A program made the position numbers and the translations under genes. Positions 14,246-28,454 of a stretch of DNA of 64,000 nucleotides are shown here, piece after piece. The stretch lies in contig NZ_SWJE01000013.1 of the NCBI RefSeq assembly GCF_005144415.1, positions 1-64,000 on the forward strand, in the 5' to 3' direction. This DNA is from Trinickia terrae (GTDB lineage Bacteria; Pseudomonadota; Gammaproteobacteria; Burkholderiales; Burkholderiaceae). The notes below the pieces were generated by a model that was given only the letters and a program-made list of their open reading frames with translations, was not told the DNA's origin and did not search any database. Each line of letters starts with the position of its first letter. Within the stretch, counting starts at the first letter, position 1.

Positions 14246-15853
14246 TCAAGCGACGATCACTTCGACGACAGCCGGCTTGCGCGACGCCAGAGCCGCCGTC
14301 AGCGCACTCTTCAACTGCGCCGGATCGGCGACGCGCACGCCCCCGCAGCCCATGCCCGCGCCGAGCGCGACGAAGTCGAGACCAGGCAGGTCGGTGCCCT
14401 GTACCGGATCGTTCTTCGCGAAGCCGAACACCGGCGCGAAATCCTGCAGCGCCGCATAGCGCGAGTTATTGAGGATCACAAAAGTAATCGGCAAGTTCAA
14501 TTGCGCCGCGCTATAGAGCGCCTGGATCGAGTACATGCTCGACCCGTCGCCGATCAAGCCGATCACGCGCTCGCCCGGGCGCGCCAGCGCAACGCCCACC
14601 GCGGCCGGCATCCCATAGCCGAGACCGCCGCTCGCCATCGTGTAGAAGGTGCCGCTCTTCGTGAACGGCAGGTAGTCCTGCATCACAGGCCGCGAGCTCG
14701 GGGCCTCCTCGACGACGATGTCCGCTGTGTCGCGCACTTCGGCGAGCGTCTGCAGGGCGTACGCCACCGACATCCGTGGCGATGGCTCCGCCTGCGGCCG
14801 CGCGGAGCGCGGTGCCGGCGCCTCGCGCGGCTTCGGCGCGGCGCGTGCGAGCAGGTCGGCGATGCCGAGCCGCAGATTGCCGACCACCGACGAGCCCGCC
14901 GGAATCCACGCGGCAACCGACGGGTCGTCGGTCAGTTGGAACAGCGTCGCGCCGTCCGGCACGTGCGGCCCATCGCCCTCGACGTGATAAGTGAACGCGG
15001 GCGCGCCCAGCACCACGATCAAGTCGTGCCCGGCGAGCGCCGCGACGATCTTTTCGCGCATCGCCGGAAGGAAGCCCGCGAACAGGCGGTGGTCTTCGGG
15101 AAACGAGCAGCGCGCGGACATCGGCGCAACGAACACGCGCGCGTGGTGCCGCTCGGCGAGCGTGACGATGCCGTCCCAAGCGCCCGCGCGATCGACCGAG
15201 GCACCGACGACGAACGCCGGCCGCCGGCACGCATCGAGCGCATCGCCGAACTGCTGCAAGGCGTGCGGATCGGGCCGCACCGCCGTGCTGACCTGGGTCG
15301 GCCCGACGTATTGCGCAGGCTGGTCCCAATCGTCGACCGGGATCGACACGAACACCGGACCGCGCGGCTCCTGCATCGCAATGTGATAAGCACGCGCGAG
15401 CGCGAGCGGCACGTCGGCGGCGCGCGCCGGCTCGATGCTCCATTTGACATAGGGCTTCGGCAGCTCGGTCGCCTCTCTCGACGCCAGAAACGGATCGAAC
15501 GGCAGGATCGAGCGCGCCTGCTGGCCCGCCGTGACGATGAGCGGTGTCTGGTTCTTGTACGCCGTGAAGATGTTGCCCATCGCGTTGCCGACGCCCGCCG
15601 CCGAATGCAGGTTGACGAGCGCCGCGTTGCCGCTCGCCTGTGCGTAGCCGTCGGCCATGCCCACCACGACCGCTTCCTGCAGGCCCAGCACGTAACGGAA
15701 ATCGCTGGGGAAATCGCGGAACATCGGCAGCTCGGTCGAGCCGGGATTGGCGAACAGGGAGGTAATGCGAAGGCGGCGTAGCAGGTCAATCACGGCACCG
15801 CGGACCGTCACGCCGCCTGGCGCGCCCGGTTCGTGCGTCGACGAGGAATTCAT
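14246..15853 (-). CDS. mdlC: Benzoylformate decarboxylase (ThDP enzyme)
   Basis: The start at 15853 has AGGAA upstream and gives 535 residues, close to the family length. It has the benzoylformate decarboxylase features: NPGSTELP (Ser39), catalytic Glu60 in LQEAVVVGMADGYA, His83 in NLHSAAGVGN, a further His in PEDHRLFAG (about 255), and the ThDP motif GDGS...NN in the C-terminal domain. It also has EEAPSSRPVMQDYLP. The enzyme splits benzoylformate into benzaldehyde and CO2 in mandelate degradation. It heads the operon, divergent from a LysR regulator. Confidence 0.88.
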   Translation of the reverse strand: MNSSSTHEPGAPGGVTVRGAVIDLLRRLRITSLFANPGSTELPMFRDFPSDFRYVLGLQEAVVVGMADGYAQASGNAALVNLHSAAGVGNAMGNIFTAYKNQTPLIVTAGQQARSILPFDPFLASREATELPKPYVKWSIEPARAADVPLALARAYHIAMQEPRGPVFVSIPVDDWDQPAQYVGPTQVSTAVRPDPHALQQFGDALDACRRPAFVVGASVDRAGAWDGIVTLAERHHARVFVAPMSARCSFPEDHRLFAGFLPAMREKIVAALAGHDLIVVLGAPAFTYHVEGDGPHVPDGATLFQLTDDPSVAAWIPAGSSVVGNLRLGIADLLARAAPKPREAPAPRSARPQAEPSPRMSVAYALQTLAEVRDTADIVVEEAPSSRPVMQDYLPFTKSGTFYTMASGGLGYGMPAAVGVALARPGERVIGLIGDGSSMYSIQALYSAAQLNLPITFVILNNSRYAALQDFAPVFGFAKNDPVQGTDLPGLDFVALGAGMGCGGVRVADPAQLKSALTAALASRKPAVVEVIVA

Positions 15854-15954
15854 GAGCATTCCTTGCTGTTCTGAGCGCCGCTCGGCCGAGGGCGCAGTTG
15901 AGTGTCGGGGCAGTATCCGAGAGCAGCCCATGTTTGAAAATTGATTTCTCGTGC

Positions 15955-15983
15955 CAAAGGCATTACTTTTTGGTATGCCTTTG
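15955..15983. promoter_or_regulatory. LysR-type operator between mdlC and its regulator
   Basis: CAAAGGCAT and ATGCCTTTG form perfect 9-bp arms separated by 11 bases, fitting the T-N11-A pattern of LysR-type regulators. It lies in the 186-base divergent region, nearer the regulator gene. Confidence 0.65.
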
Positions 15984-16039
15984 CGCCTCCATGGGCCCTG
16001 CCACGGTCTCCCCTCACCTTTTCTTCTCCATCGCAAAAA

Positions 16040-16945
16040 ATGACGTTGAATCTCCAGCAACTGAGCGCCTTCGCCACGATCGTCAACTGCGGAAGCCTCG
16101 GCCGCGCGGCCGCCGAGCTGCACCTGACCCAGCCCGCCCTGAGCCGCACCATCAAGCGCCTCGAAGACCATCTCGGCGCCCCGCTCTTCGAGCGCCACAC
16201 CAAAGGCATGCAACTCACCGCGATCGGCAGCGCGCTTCTGCCGCACGCCATGCTGCTGCTGCGCGAAGCCGAGCACGCGCGCGAAGAGATCGACGCGATG
16301 CGCGGGCTCGCGAAGGGCACGATCAAGGTGGGCGCCGTCGGCAGCATTGCGAGCCTCGTGCTCCCGCTCGCCATCGGCCGCGTGCTCGACAAGTGGCCGA
16401 ACCTGCGCGTGCAGATCATCGAAGGCGTATGGGATCGTCTCGCCGAGGGACTGCTCACGCACGAGATCGACCTCGCGCTCAGCACTGCCGCGCCCGATAC
16501 CGGCGAGATCTGCGCAGTCCCCGAGTGCCGCTGGCAGGACGACAGCTTTGTCGTGGCGGCCTGCAACCATCCGTTGCGCCGCAAGAAGACGCTCCAGCTT
16601 GCCGATACGCTCGCCGAGCGCTGGGCGATTCCGCCGCGCGGCACGGCGCCGTTCGAGCACATGCAGGCGGCATTTGCTGCTCACGGGCTCGGGCTGCCCA
16701 ACGTCGCGGCCGAGACGCGCTCGGTGACCGTGTTGAAGAGCCTCGTCGAGCATTGCGGTTTCCTGTCGTGGATGGCCGACACGATGTACGACGTGGAAAG
16801 CCGGGCCGGCGTAATGCGCGCGCTCGACATTCCGGGCCTCGCCGCCACGCGCACGCTGACCGCGTTTCGCCGCCGTCAAGGCATCCTCCCCGGCCCCGCC
16901 GTCAAGCTGCTCGACGAGCTGCGGCAGATCGCCCAGACGAAATAG
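16040..16945 (+). CDS. LysR-family transcriptional regulator
   Basis: The ATG at 16040 starts MTLNLQQLSAFATIV, the normal LysR N-terminus; 301 residues is the usual length. The winged HTH covers about residues 15-45 (SLGRAAAELHLTQPALSRTIKRLE), followed by a periplasmic-binding-like effector domain. It is divergent from the decarboxylase operon and separated from it by a perfect T-N11-A dyad, so it probably activates that operon with an aromatic 2-oxoacid or hydroxyacid as inducer. Confidence 0.88.
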   Translation: MTLNLQQLSAFATIVNCGSLGRAAAELHLTQPALSRTIKRLEDHLGAPLFERHTKGMQLTAIGSALLPHAMLLLREAEHAREEIDAMRGLAKGTIKVGAVGSIASLVLPLAIGRVLDKWPNLRVQIIEGVWDRLAEGLLTHEIDLALSTAAPDTGEICAVPECRWQDDSFVVAACNHPLRRKKTLQLADTLAERWAIPPRGTAPFEHMQAAFAAHGLGLPNVAAETRSVTVLKSLVEHCGFLSWMADTMYDVESRAGVMRALDIPGLAATRTLTAFRRRQGILPGPAVKLLDELRQIAQTK

Positions 16946-16996
16946 GTCCGCTTTCCCCCGTCACCAAAGGCCGACGCAAGGCACGCTCAATTTCGG

Positions 16997-17025
16997 GTTG
17001 ACAACATATCTTTCGATATATATCT
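16997..17025 (+). promoter_or_regulatory. Promoter of the padR operon
   Basis: TTGACA (16997) is followed after 17 bases by TATCTT. The spacer includes an inverted repeat ATATC-TTTC-GATAT, a plausible operator for autoregulation by the PadR protein encoded next. A GGAG ribosome site precedes the ATG at 17068. Confidence 0.55.
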
Positions 17026-17067
17026 TAAGACATGTTTTCCGATACAACAGAATACGGAGCACCCAAC

Positions 17068-17775
17068 ATGCGTCACCATCACCACACTCGTTTCTTCGGG
17101 GGCCGCGCCCCCATGTTCGCGGATGCTTTCTCGCTCCACGCCCTCTGGCACGCGATCGGCCGCGACTACGGCCATCGCGGAGGCGGCGGCGGTTTCTGGG
17201 GCGGCCGCGGCGGCTTCGACAATGACGGCGACGGCCTGCCGCGCGGCCGCAAATTCACAGGCGACGATCTGCAACTGCTGCTGCTCGCGCTGATCGCCGA
17301 AGAGCCGCGCCACGGCTACGAGCTGATCAAGGCGCTCGAAGCGCGCTCGAACGGCTTCTACGCGCCGAGCCCCGGCATGGTCTATCCGGCGCTGACCTAT
17401 CTCGAAGAGCTGGGCTACGTGACGGTTCAGGCCGAAGGCAACCGCAAGCGCTACGCGCTCGCCGAGCCCGGCCGCGAGCACCTCGCCGAGAATCGCGAGC
17501 GCGTCGACATGATGCTTGCGAAGCTCGCCCACATCGCCCACCGGATGGACTCCGTGCGGCGCGCCTATGCCGGCGAGGAAGCGGGCGAGGCGGAACCGGG
17601 CGGCTGGCTGCCCGAGCTCCACGAAGCGAAGAAAGCGCTCAAGCGCGCGCTGATCCGCCACGCGGGCGCGTCCACGGCGGAGCAGCAGCGCATCGCCGCG
17701 ATCCTGCTGCGCGCCGCCGCCGAGATCGAAGGCGGCAAGCCGGCCGGCGACGACAGCGCCGCTCAAACCCCCTGA
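17068..17775 (+). CDS. PadR-family regulator, YqjI-like
   Basis: I start at 17068 (MRHHHHTRFFGGR) because GGAG lies eight bases upstream. The 235-residue product has a His- and Gly-rich N-terminal region of about 65 residues, then the PadR winged-helix domain with RHGYELIKALEARSNG and SPGMVYPALTYLEELG, then a helical C-terminal dimer region. E. coli YqjI has the same build: a His-rich N-terminus that senses nickel, and it represses the neighbouring ferric reductase gene yqjH. Here too the next gene (23 bases on) is a YqjH-type reductase, so metal-responsive repression is likely. Confidence 0.82.
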   Translation: MRHHHHTRFFGGRAPMFADAFSLHALWHAIGRDYGHRGGGGGFWGGRGGFDNDGDGLPRGRKFTGDDLQLLLLALIAEEPRHGYELIKALEARSNGFYAPSPGMVYPALTYLEELGYVTVQAEGNRKRYALAEPGREHLAENRERVDMMLAKLAHIAHRMDSVRRAYAGEEAGEAEPGGWLPELHEAKKALKRALIRHAGASTAEQQRIAAILLRAAAEIEGGKPAGDDSAAQTP

Positions 17776-17798
17776 ACCTTCTTCCCGGGAAAAAATTC

Positions 17799-18614
17799 AT
17801 GCAGAGCAACCCTGAACTCACCGTGACGCGCGTGCGTCACCCGCTCAAGTTCCGTCTGCTGCAAGTCAAGCGCGTCAAGGCGCTGACGCCGTACCTCAAG
17901 CGTGTCACGCTGACAGGCGACGACCTCGCGGATTTCGAAACCGCATCCTTCGACGATCACATCAAGGTGTTCTTCCCCGAGCCTGGCGCGGACAAGCCGG
18001 TCGTACCGGCGGCGGGCCCCGACGGTCCCGTCTTCCCGGCCGACCGTCCGCGCCCGACCATGCGCGATTACACGCCGCGACGCTTCAATCGCGCCGCGCG
18101 CGAGCTCGACATCGACTTCGTGCTGCACGACGCCGGCCCCGCGACGACCTGGGCCGCGCAAGCGCAGCCGGGCCAGTACCTCGGCGTCGGCGGCCCGCGC
18201 GGCTCGTTCGTCGTGCCGGCGGGTTTCGACTGGCACCTGCTGATCGGCGACGACACGGCGCTGCCTGCGATCGCCCGCCGTCTCGAAGAACTGCCGGCCG
18301 GGTCGCGGGTAGCCGCGATTCTCGAAGTCGCCGACCTTTCCGCCCAGATCGAATTCGCCACGGCAGTCGATCTGCACGTCGTCTGGCGCCATCGCAGCGA
18401 CGCGGCCGCGAACGGCAACGCATTGCTGGAAGCGGTGCGCGACACCTACCTGCCCGGCGGCGACGGCTATGTGTGGGCCGCCGGCGAATCCTCGGCGATC
18501 CGTGCGGTGCGCCAGCATCTGTGCACCGAGCGCGGCGTCGACAAGACGCGCATCCGCGCCTCGAGCTATTGGCGGCGCGGCGACTCGGCAGTCCACGAAT
18601 CGATCGATGACTGA
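17799..18614 (+). CDS. Siderophore-interacting protein / NADPH ferric-chelate reductase (YqjH/ViuB-like)
   Basis: The 271-residue flavoprotein has the FAD-binding motif RDYTPR (89-94), GPRGSFVVP, and the reductase domain GDDTALPAIARRLEEL. It ends with the family signature SSYWRRGD. Such cytoplasmic enzymes reduce Fe(III) in imported siderophores to release iron. It lies between the PadR regulator and an MFS transporter on the same strand, forming a metal-homeostasis operon. Confidence 0.88.
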   Translation: MQSNPELTVTRVRHPLKFRLLQVKRVKALTPYLKRVTLTGDDLADFETASFDDHIKVFFPEPGADKPVVPAAGPDGPVFPADRPRPTMRDYTPRRFNRAARELDIDFVLHDAGPATTWAAQAQPGQYLGVGGPRGSFVVPAGFDWHLLIGDDTALPAIARRLEELPAGSRVAAILEVADLSAQIEFATAVDLHVVWRHRSDAAANGNALLEAVRDTYLPGGDGYVWAAGESSAIRAVRQHLCTERGVDKTRIRASSYWRRGDSAVHESIDD

Positions 18615-18692
18615 CCGTCGGCGAACACGCCATCGATTGCGCGGGTGATCGCACGAAGGACAGCACGACATACAACAGGACATCGACACCCT

Positions 18693-19955
18693 ATGTACGC
18701 CCTTCCCTCCAGCCGCGAACGCAGCCTGCTGTGGCTGCTCGCGCTGACCCAGTTCACCCTGATCATGGACTTCATGGTCATGATGCCGCTGGGTCCGCAG
18801 ATCATGCACGCGTTCGCGATCACCCCGGCCGCGTTCGCGACGGCCGTATCGGCCTATTCATGGTGCTCAGGTCTTTCCGGGCTCTTCGCGGCCACCTATA
18901 TCGACCGCTTCGACCGCCGCCGTCTGCTGCTCGCGATCTATGCGCTCTTCGCGCTCTCGAACCTCGCTTGCGCCTGCGCGACCAGCTTTCCGATGCTGCT
19001 CGCCGCGCGCGCGTTCGCCGGCATCACGGGCGGCGTGCTGGGCTCGGTCGTGATGGCGATCGTCGCGGACGTGATCCCCGCCGCGCGCCGCGGCGCGGCG
19101 ACCGGCGTCATCATGACGGCGTTCTCGCTCGCCGCGATCGCGGGCGTGCCGGCCGGGGTCGTGCTCGGCGCCCACTTCAGCTGGAGCGCGCCGTTCTGGC
19201 TGCTCGTCGCGCTGTCCGCGCTGGTCTGGCTCGGTTGCTCGCGCATCGTGCCTGTGCTTGACGAGCATCTCGCGCGCAACGCGCCGCCGCTTGCCGAGGT
19301 GCTGCCCGCGCTCTGGCGGCTCCTGTCCTATCCGCGCCACCTCAAGGCGTTCGCGCTCACGTTCACGATGATGCTTTCGCACATGCTCGTGATTCCGTTC
19401 ATCTCGCCCGTGCTCGTCGCCAATCACGGCGTGCAGCCGGCGCAGCTGTCGTGGCTCTACATGGCGGGCGGCGCTGCGACCTTCTTCACCTCGCGCGCAA
19501 TCGGCAGGTTTGCCGACCGCTACGGGCGCATGCAGGTGTTCCGGGTGTTCGGCGTGGTGTCGATGCTACCGGCGCTGTTCATCACGCACCTGCCCGGCGG
19601 CTTGCCGTTAGCGGGCCTGATCGTGTTCTTCGCGTTCTTCATGGTGGCGATGTCGGGCCGCATGGTGCCGATGCAGGCGCTGCTCACCACGGTGCCGGCG
19701 CCCGCCCAGCGCGGCGCGTTCCTGAGCGCGAACAGCGCGGTGCAGGCGCTCGGCACCGGCTGCGGCGCGTGGCTCGGCGGCTTGCTGCTCTCGCAAGGGG
19801 CCGGAGCGCAAATCGTTGGCTACGGGACCAACGGCTGGCTGGCCGTGGCGCTTCTCGTGCTCGCACTGCTCTGGGTCGGTCACGTGAAAGGCGCAGCCGA
19901 AGGCCAGGCCGCACCGCCGCAGCCGGACAAGCAGAATCTGGCCGAGAACGCGTGA
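18693..19955 (+). CDS. MFS transporter (DHA1-type efflux permease)
   Basis: With the start at 18693 (MYALPSSRERSLLW) the protein has 420 residues and 12 predicted helices. It has MDFMVMMPLGP in helix 1, DRFDRRRLL in loop 2-3 and GVPAGVVLGAHFSW at the motif C position of drug/H+ antiporters. It is 78 bases downstream of the siderophore reductase, so siderophore or metal-chelate export is possible, but the substrate cannot be read from sequence. Confidence 0.8.
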   Translation: MYALPSSRERSLLWLLALTQFTLIMDFMVMMPLGPQIMHAFAITPAAFATAVSAYSWCSGLSGLFAATYIDRFDRRRLLLAIYALFALSNLACACATSFPMLLAARAFAGITGGVLGSVVMAIVADVIPAARRGAATGVIMTAFSLAAIAGVPAGVVLGAHFSWSAPFWLLVALSALVWLGCSRIVPVLDEHLARNAPPLAEVLPALWRLLSYPRHLKAFALTFTMMLSHMLVIPFISPVLVANHGVQPAQLSWLYMAGGAATFFTSRAIGRFADRYGRMQVFRVFGVVSMLPALFITHLPGGLPLAGLIVFFAFFMVAMSGRMVPMQALLTTVPAPAQRGAFLSANSAVQALGTGCGAWLGGLLLSQGAGAQIVGYGTNGWLAVALLVLALLWVGHVKGAAEGQAAPPQPDKQNLAENA

Positions 19956-19970
19956 TGGTCCGAAACGCAA

Positions 19971-20013
19971 AAAAGCGGAAAGCGGATTGACTCCGCTTCC
20001 CGCTTTTCGCTTT
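19971..20013. terminator. Bidirectional terminator between MFS and yfdX genes
   Basis: AAAAGCGG...AAGCGGA pairs with TCCGCTT...CGCTTTT around TTGAC, giving a long stem with A and T runs on the two sides. The converging genes end at 19955 and 20048. Confidence 0.75.
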
Positions 20014-20047
20014 AGCGCCTGCTTACTGCCCAGCGCTGCTTGACAGC

Positions 20048-20896
20048 TTACTTCTGCACCGCGCCGGACACCGCGCTCGCCGGCGCGTCGGCCTTGGACG
20101 CTGCGGCTGCCGCGCTGGCCGGCGCGCTCGGCGCCGCAGCCGCGGCTTGCGCCGCCGATGCGCCTTGCTCCGCCGGCACTGCCGCCGTGCCGCCCGCCTT
20201 GGCCGGCGGCGCGACCTTGTCGGTCTCTTCGAGCGACGCGTAGCGCACCGCGTCCTGCACTCTCTTCATCGCCAGATTGGCCTCGTAGTACCGCTTCGCG
20301 GTCAGGAGCCCATCCACGGTGTCGACGTCCGCGATCGTCTTTTGCAGCGGCACGGCCGCGAGCGTGTATATCACCTTGATGTCGGCCAGACGCAGCGTTT
20401 CCATCGCGCCATCGCGATCGCCGGACTTCATCTGCGAGTTGGCCTTGTCCACGGCGTCGACCTTAGCCGAATTCTTTGAGATGTCTTCGCCAATCGAGAC
20501 TTCGCCCGCCACCGGCAGCCACTGCACCGGCGCGGCAGCGGCAGCCTTGGCCGCTGCGGCTTCCGAAGCCGGCCCCTTCATTTCGGACTCAGCCTTGAGG
20601 AACGCCGTATCGTCGGCCTTGGCCTTCTTGAGCGACTGCTGGGCCTCCTTGATGAGCTTGACCGCGGCTTCCGGCTTGCCGTCGAAGAGCGCGAGACGCG
20701 CCTGGCTGACGTCGTTGAAGGCCTTGCTGCCTTCCTTCGACAGCTTGCGCAGATCCTTCGCAGCCGCCTTGCCGGGAGCAGGAGCCGCTGCGGCAGCGGT
20801 AGTAGGTTCGGCCGCCACTACGTTAGACATACCGACCATCCCTGCCGTCAATGCCATGGCGCAAACAATGGCGCTTGCAATGCGTGTTTTTTTCAT
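20048..20896 (-). CDS. YfdX-family periplasmic protein
   Basis: The 282-residue protein has a signal peptide (MKKTRIASAIVCAMALTAG, cleavage near VVA-AEP at about 28). The YfdX core of about 170 residues is recognisable by SKEGSKAFNDVSQARLALFDGK, VQWLPVAGEVSIGEDI and RYYEANLAMKRVQDAVRY. The C-terminal 50 residues are an Ala/Pro/Ser-rich tail absent from enterobacterial YfdX. YfdX is linked to acid stress in enterics; the function here is not established. Confidence 0.82.
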   Translation of the reverse strand: MKKTRIASAIVCAMALTAGMVGMSNVVAAEPTTAAAAAPAPGKAAAKDLRKLSKEGSKAFNDVSQARLALFDGKPEAAVKLIKEAQQSLKKAKADDTAFLKAESEMKGPASEAAAAKAAAAAPVQWLPVAGEVSIGEDISKNSAKVDAVDKANSQMKSGDRDGAMETLRLADIKVIYTLAAVPLQKTIADVDTVDGLLTAKRYYEANLAMKRVQDAVRYASLEETDKVAPPAKAGGTAAVPAEQGASAAQAAAAAPSAPASAAAAASKADAPASAVSGAVQK

Positions 20897-20954
20897 TTTC
20901 TTCCCTTGAAAAACCCGGCGGCGTCATTCGAATGGATGCGCTCGCGCGAACGAT

Positions 20955-20984
20955 CAAAAAAATAGCCCAGGGCCAATTCCCTGG
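20955..20984 (-). terminator. Rho-independent terminator after uvrA
   Basis: On the minus strand CCAGGG-AATTGG-CCCTGG is followed by GCTATTTTTTT. It lies between the uvrA stop (21109) and the yfdX start (20896). Confidence 0.7.
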
Positions 20985-20987
20985 CCG

Positions 20988-21023
20988 CTCTGCGGAAATC
21001 GAACCAAGTTGATTTCCGCAGAG
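20988..21023. repeat. 13-bp perfect inverted repeat
   Basis: CTCTGCGGAAATC and GATTTCCGCAGAG are perfect complements separated by 10 bases, immediately before the terminator hairpin. It may be a second uvrA stem-loop or an operator of yfdX. The remainder of 21024-21108 is AT-rich without ORF. Confidence 0.5.
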
Positions 21024-21108
21024 GGCTTTCAAGGTAAAGATTAATAATTAAACGGAAATTAATGAGATAGAAAGCATTCTGAATGCTTATATCGAAATCA
21101 ATTGCCTA

Positions 21109-26991
<5,883 letters not shown>

Positions 26992-27288
26992 GGGAACGAT
27001 CCTTTACGAATGCCTGGGAGAGTCGGGACGCGTCTCGCCTCATGCAAAGCTGAAAAACGAGGCCGGAAAAGACGCCGGGGGTGCAATGATAGCCCCGCCC
27101 AGCGCGCCTCGCTAACACGCGTTTTCAGGCGGGTTTTGCGCCGCGGCCGCGTCGTTTCGGGCCGATTGATCGGCGTGCGCGACTAATGGATTGCGCACGT
27201 AAATCTGGCCACGTCCCCTGCTTGCGCGGACGTTGTCGCACGGCGAACCGCGTGCCGGCGCCCGGGCGCCGGTTTCGCAATTCGCCGG
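26992..27288. other. Intergenic region upstream of uvrA-like gene
   Basis: These 297 bases contain the uvrA ribosome site (AAGGA) and no convincing ORF. I see no clear LexA-type operator and no terminator for the upstream gene. Confidence 0.35.
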
Positions 27289-27891
27289 TTAGTTGCCTTC
27301 CAGCGCCGCCGCAACACGCGCCCGCAGCACCGGCACCAGATCGCGCTCGAACCACGGATGATGCTTGAACCATCCCTGATTGCGCGGCGACGGATGGGGC
27401 AGCGGCAACCGGTCCCCGCCGTAATCGCGCCATGCTTCGACAGTGGCGGTCAGCGTCGGCTTGCGTTCGCCGCCCAGGAACCGTTGCTGCGCGTAGCTGC
27501 CGACGAGCAGCGTCAGCTCGACATGGCCCAGTTGCGCCAGCACACGCTCGAGCCACAGCTCAGCGCACTCGCGGCGCGGCGGCAGGTCGCCCGACGGCCC
27601 CTTGCCCGGATAGCAGAAGCCCATCGGCACGAGGGCGATGCGCGACGCGTCGTAAAACGTCTCTTCGCCGATGCCCATCCACGCGCGCAGACGCTCGCCG
27701 CTCTTGTCGCTCCACGGAATGCCGGTCTGATGGACGCGCGCGCCGGGCGCCTGGCCGACGATCAGCACGCGCGCCGCGCTTCCCGCTTGCAACACCGGAC
27801 GCGGACCGAGCGGCAGCGCATCCGCGCAGACGCGGCACGCGCGAATCTCCGCCAGCAACGCCGGCAAGCCCGACTTCGCTATTTTCATCAA
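27289..27891 (-). CDS. Uracil-DNA glycosylase-superfamily protein
   Basis: The 200-residue protein has CRVC (19-22) near the N-terminus, VGQAPGARVHQTGIPW corresponding to the glycosylase motif 1 region, and LPHPSPRNQGW as the motif 2 His loop. It is the uracil-DNA glycosylase fold without the full family-4 four-cysteine iron-sulphur set, so activity on uracil is not certain. The gene is on the same strand as the UvrA-like gene and upstream of it, which may point to a shared DNA-repair theme. Confidence 0.75.
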   Translation of the reverse strand: MMKIAKSGLPALLAEIRACRVCADALPLGPRPVLQAGSAARVLIVGQAPGARVHQTGIPWSDKSGERLRAWMGIGEETFYDASRIALVPMGFCYPGKGPSGDLPPRRECAELWLERVLAQLGHVELTLLVGSYAQQRFLGGERKPTLTATVEAWRDYGGDRLPLPHPSPRNQGWFKHHPWFERDLVPVLRARVAAALEGN

Positions 27892-27949
27892 ATGCAGTGA
27901 CAGAAGATGTCAGTAGTCTTTGCGCTTGCCGCGCGGAGGACGTTTCATT

Positions 27950-28318
27950 TCAGTGATGTGCGAGCTTCGCGAGCAAATAATCGCGCAGCACGACCGCCTG
28001 ATTGTGCTCGGGGTCACGCGCACCGAACAGCAGCGTGACCGGCCCCTTCCCGGCGGCATCGAGGATCGGCTGCAAGACGGCCGGATGCGAATCGAGCTCC
28101 GAGCGGTAGCGGCTCACGAACTCGCGCCAGCGTTTGGGATCGTGGGCAAACCAGCGGCGCAGTTCGTCGCTTGGCGCGACGTCGCGCAACCAGCCGTCGA
28201 GATGCAGCTCTTCTTTCGTCACACCGCGCGGCCACACGCGATCGACGAGAAAACGCGCCCCGCTACCGTTCAAGGGACGGTCATAAGCCCTGCTGATGCC
28301 GATCTGGGAAGATTTCAT
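27950..28318 (-). CDS. DUF488 family protein
   Basis: Starting at 28318 (MKSSQIGISRAYDRP) gives 122 residues. RFLVDRVWPRGVTKEEL and LLFGARDPEHNQAVVLRDYL are the hallmarks of DUF488 (YeaO-like) proteins, small alpha/beta proteins of unknown biochemical role. The longer frame upstream is Arg-rich and unlikely to be translated. Confidence 0.82.
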   Translation of the reverse strand: MKSSQIGISRAYDRPLNGSGARFLVDRVWPRGVTKEELHLDGWLRDVAPSDELRRWFAHDPKRWREFVSRYRSELDSHPAVLQPILDAAGKGPVTLLFGARDPEHNQAVVLRDYLLAKLAHH

Positions 28319-28454
28319 GGCGCCTGGATGCGGGCGAACGCCGCGCCGGGACGCGTCGCCGCCGGACAAATCGAGGATTGGGGAGAAATTCAATATATCA
28401 CTTCGTGATACGGATCGCGGGGCGCGAACAGCGTCCAAGCCCGCCCGCCGCCGC

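Noticed and set aside
11824-14472. 882-codon plus-strand frame opposite the dehydrogenase genes
   Set aside because: It is opposite two clear enzyme genes with intact motifs; the composition (Arg, His, Asp rich) is that of an antisense shadow.
15854-16879. N-terminal extension of the decarboxylase frame up to 16879
   Set aside because: It runs antisense through the LysR gene. The proper start at 15853 has a ribosome site and gives the family length.
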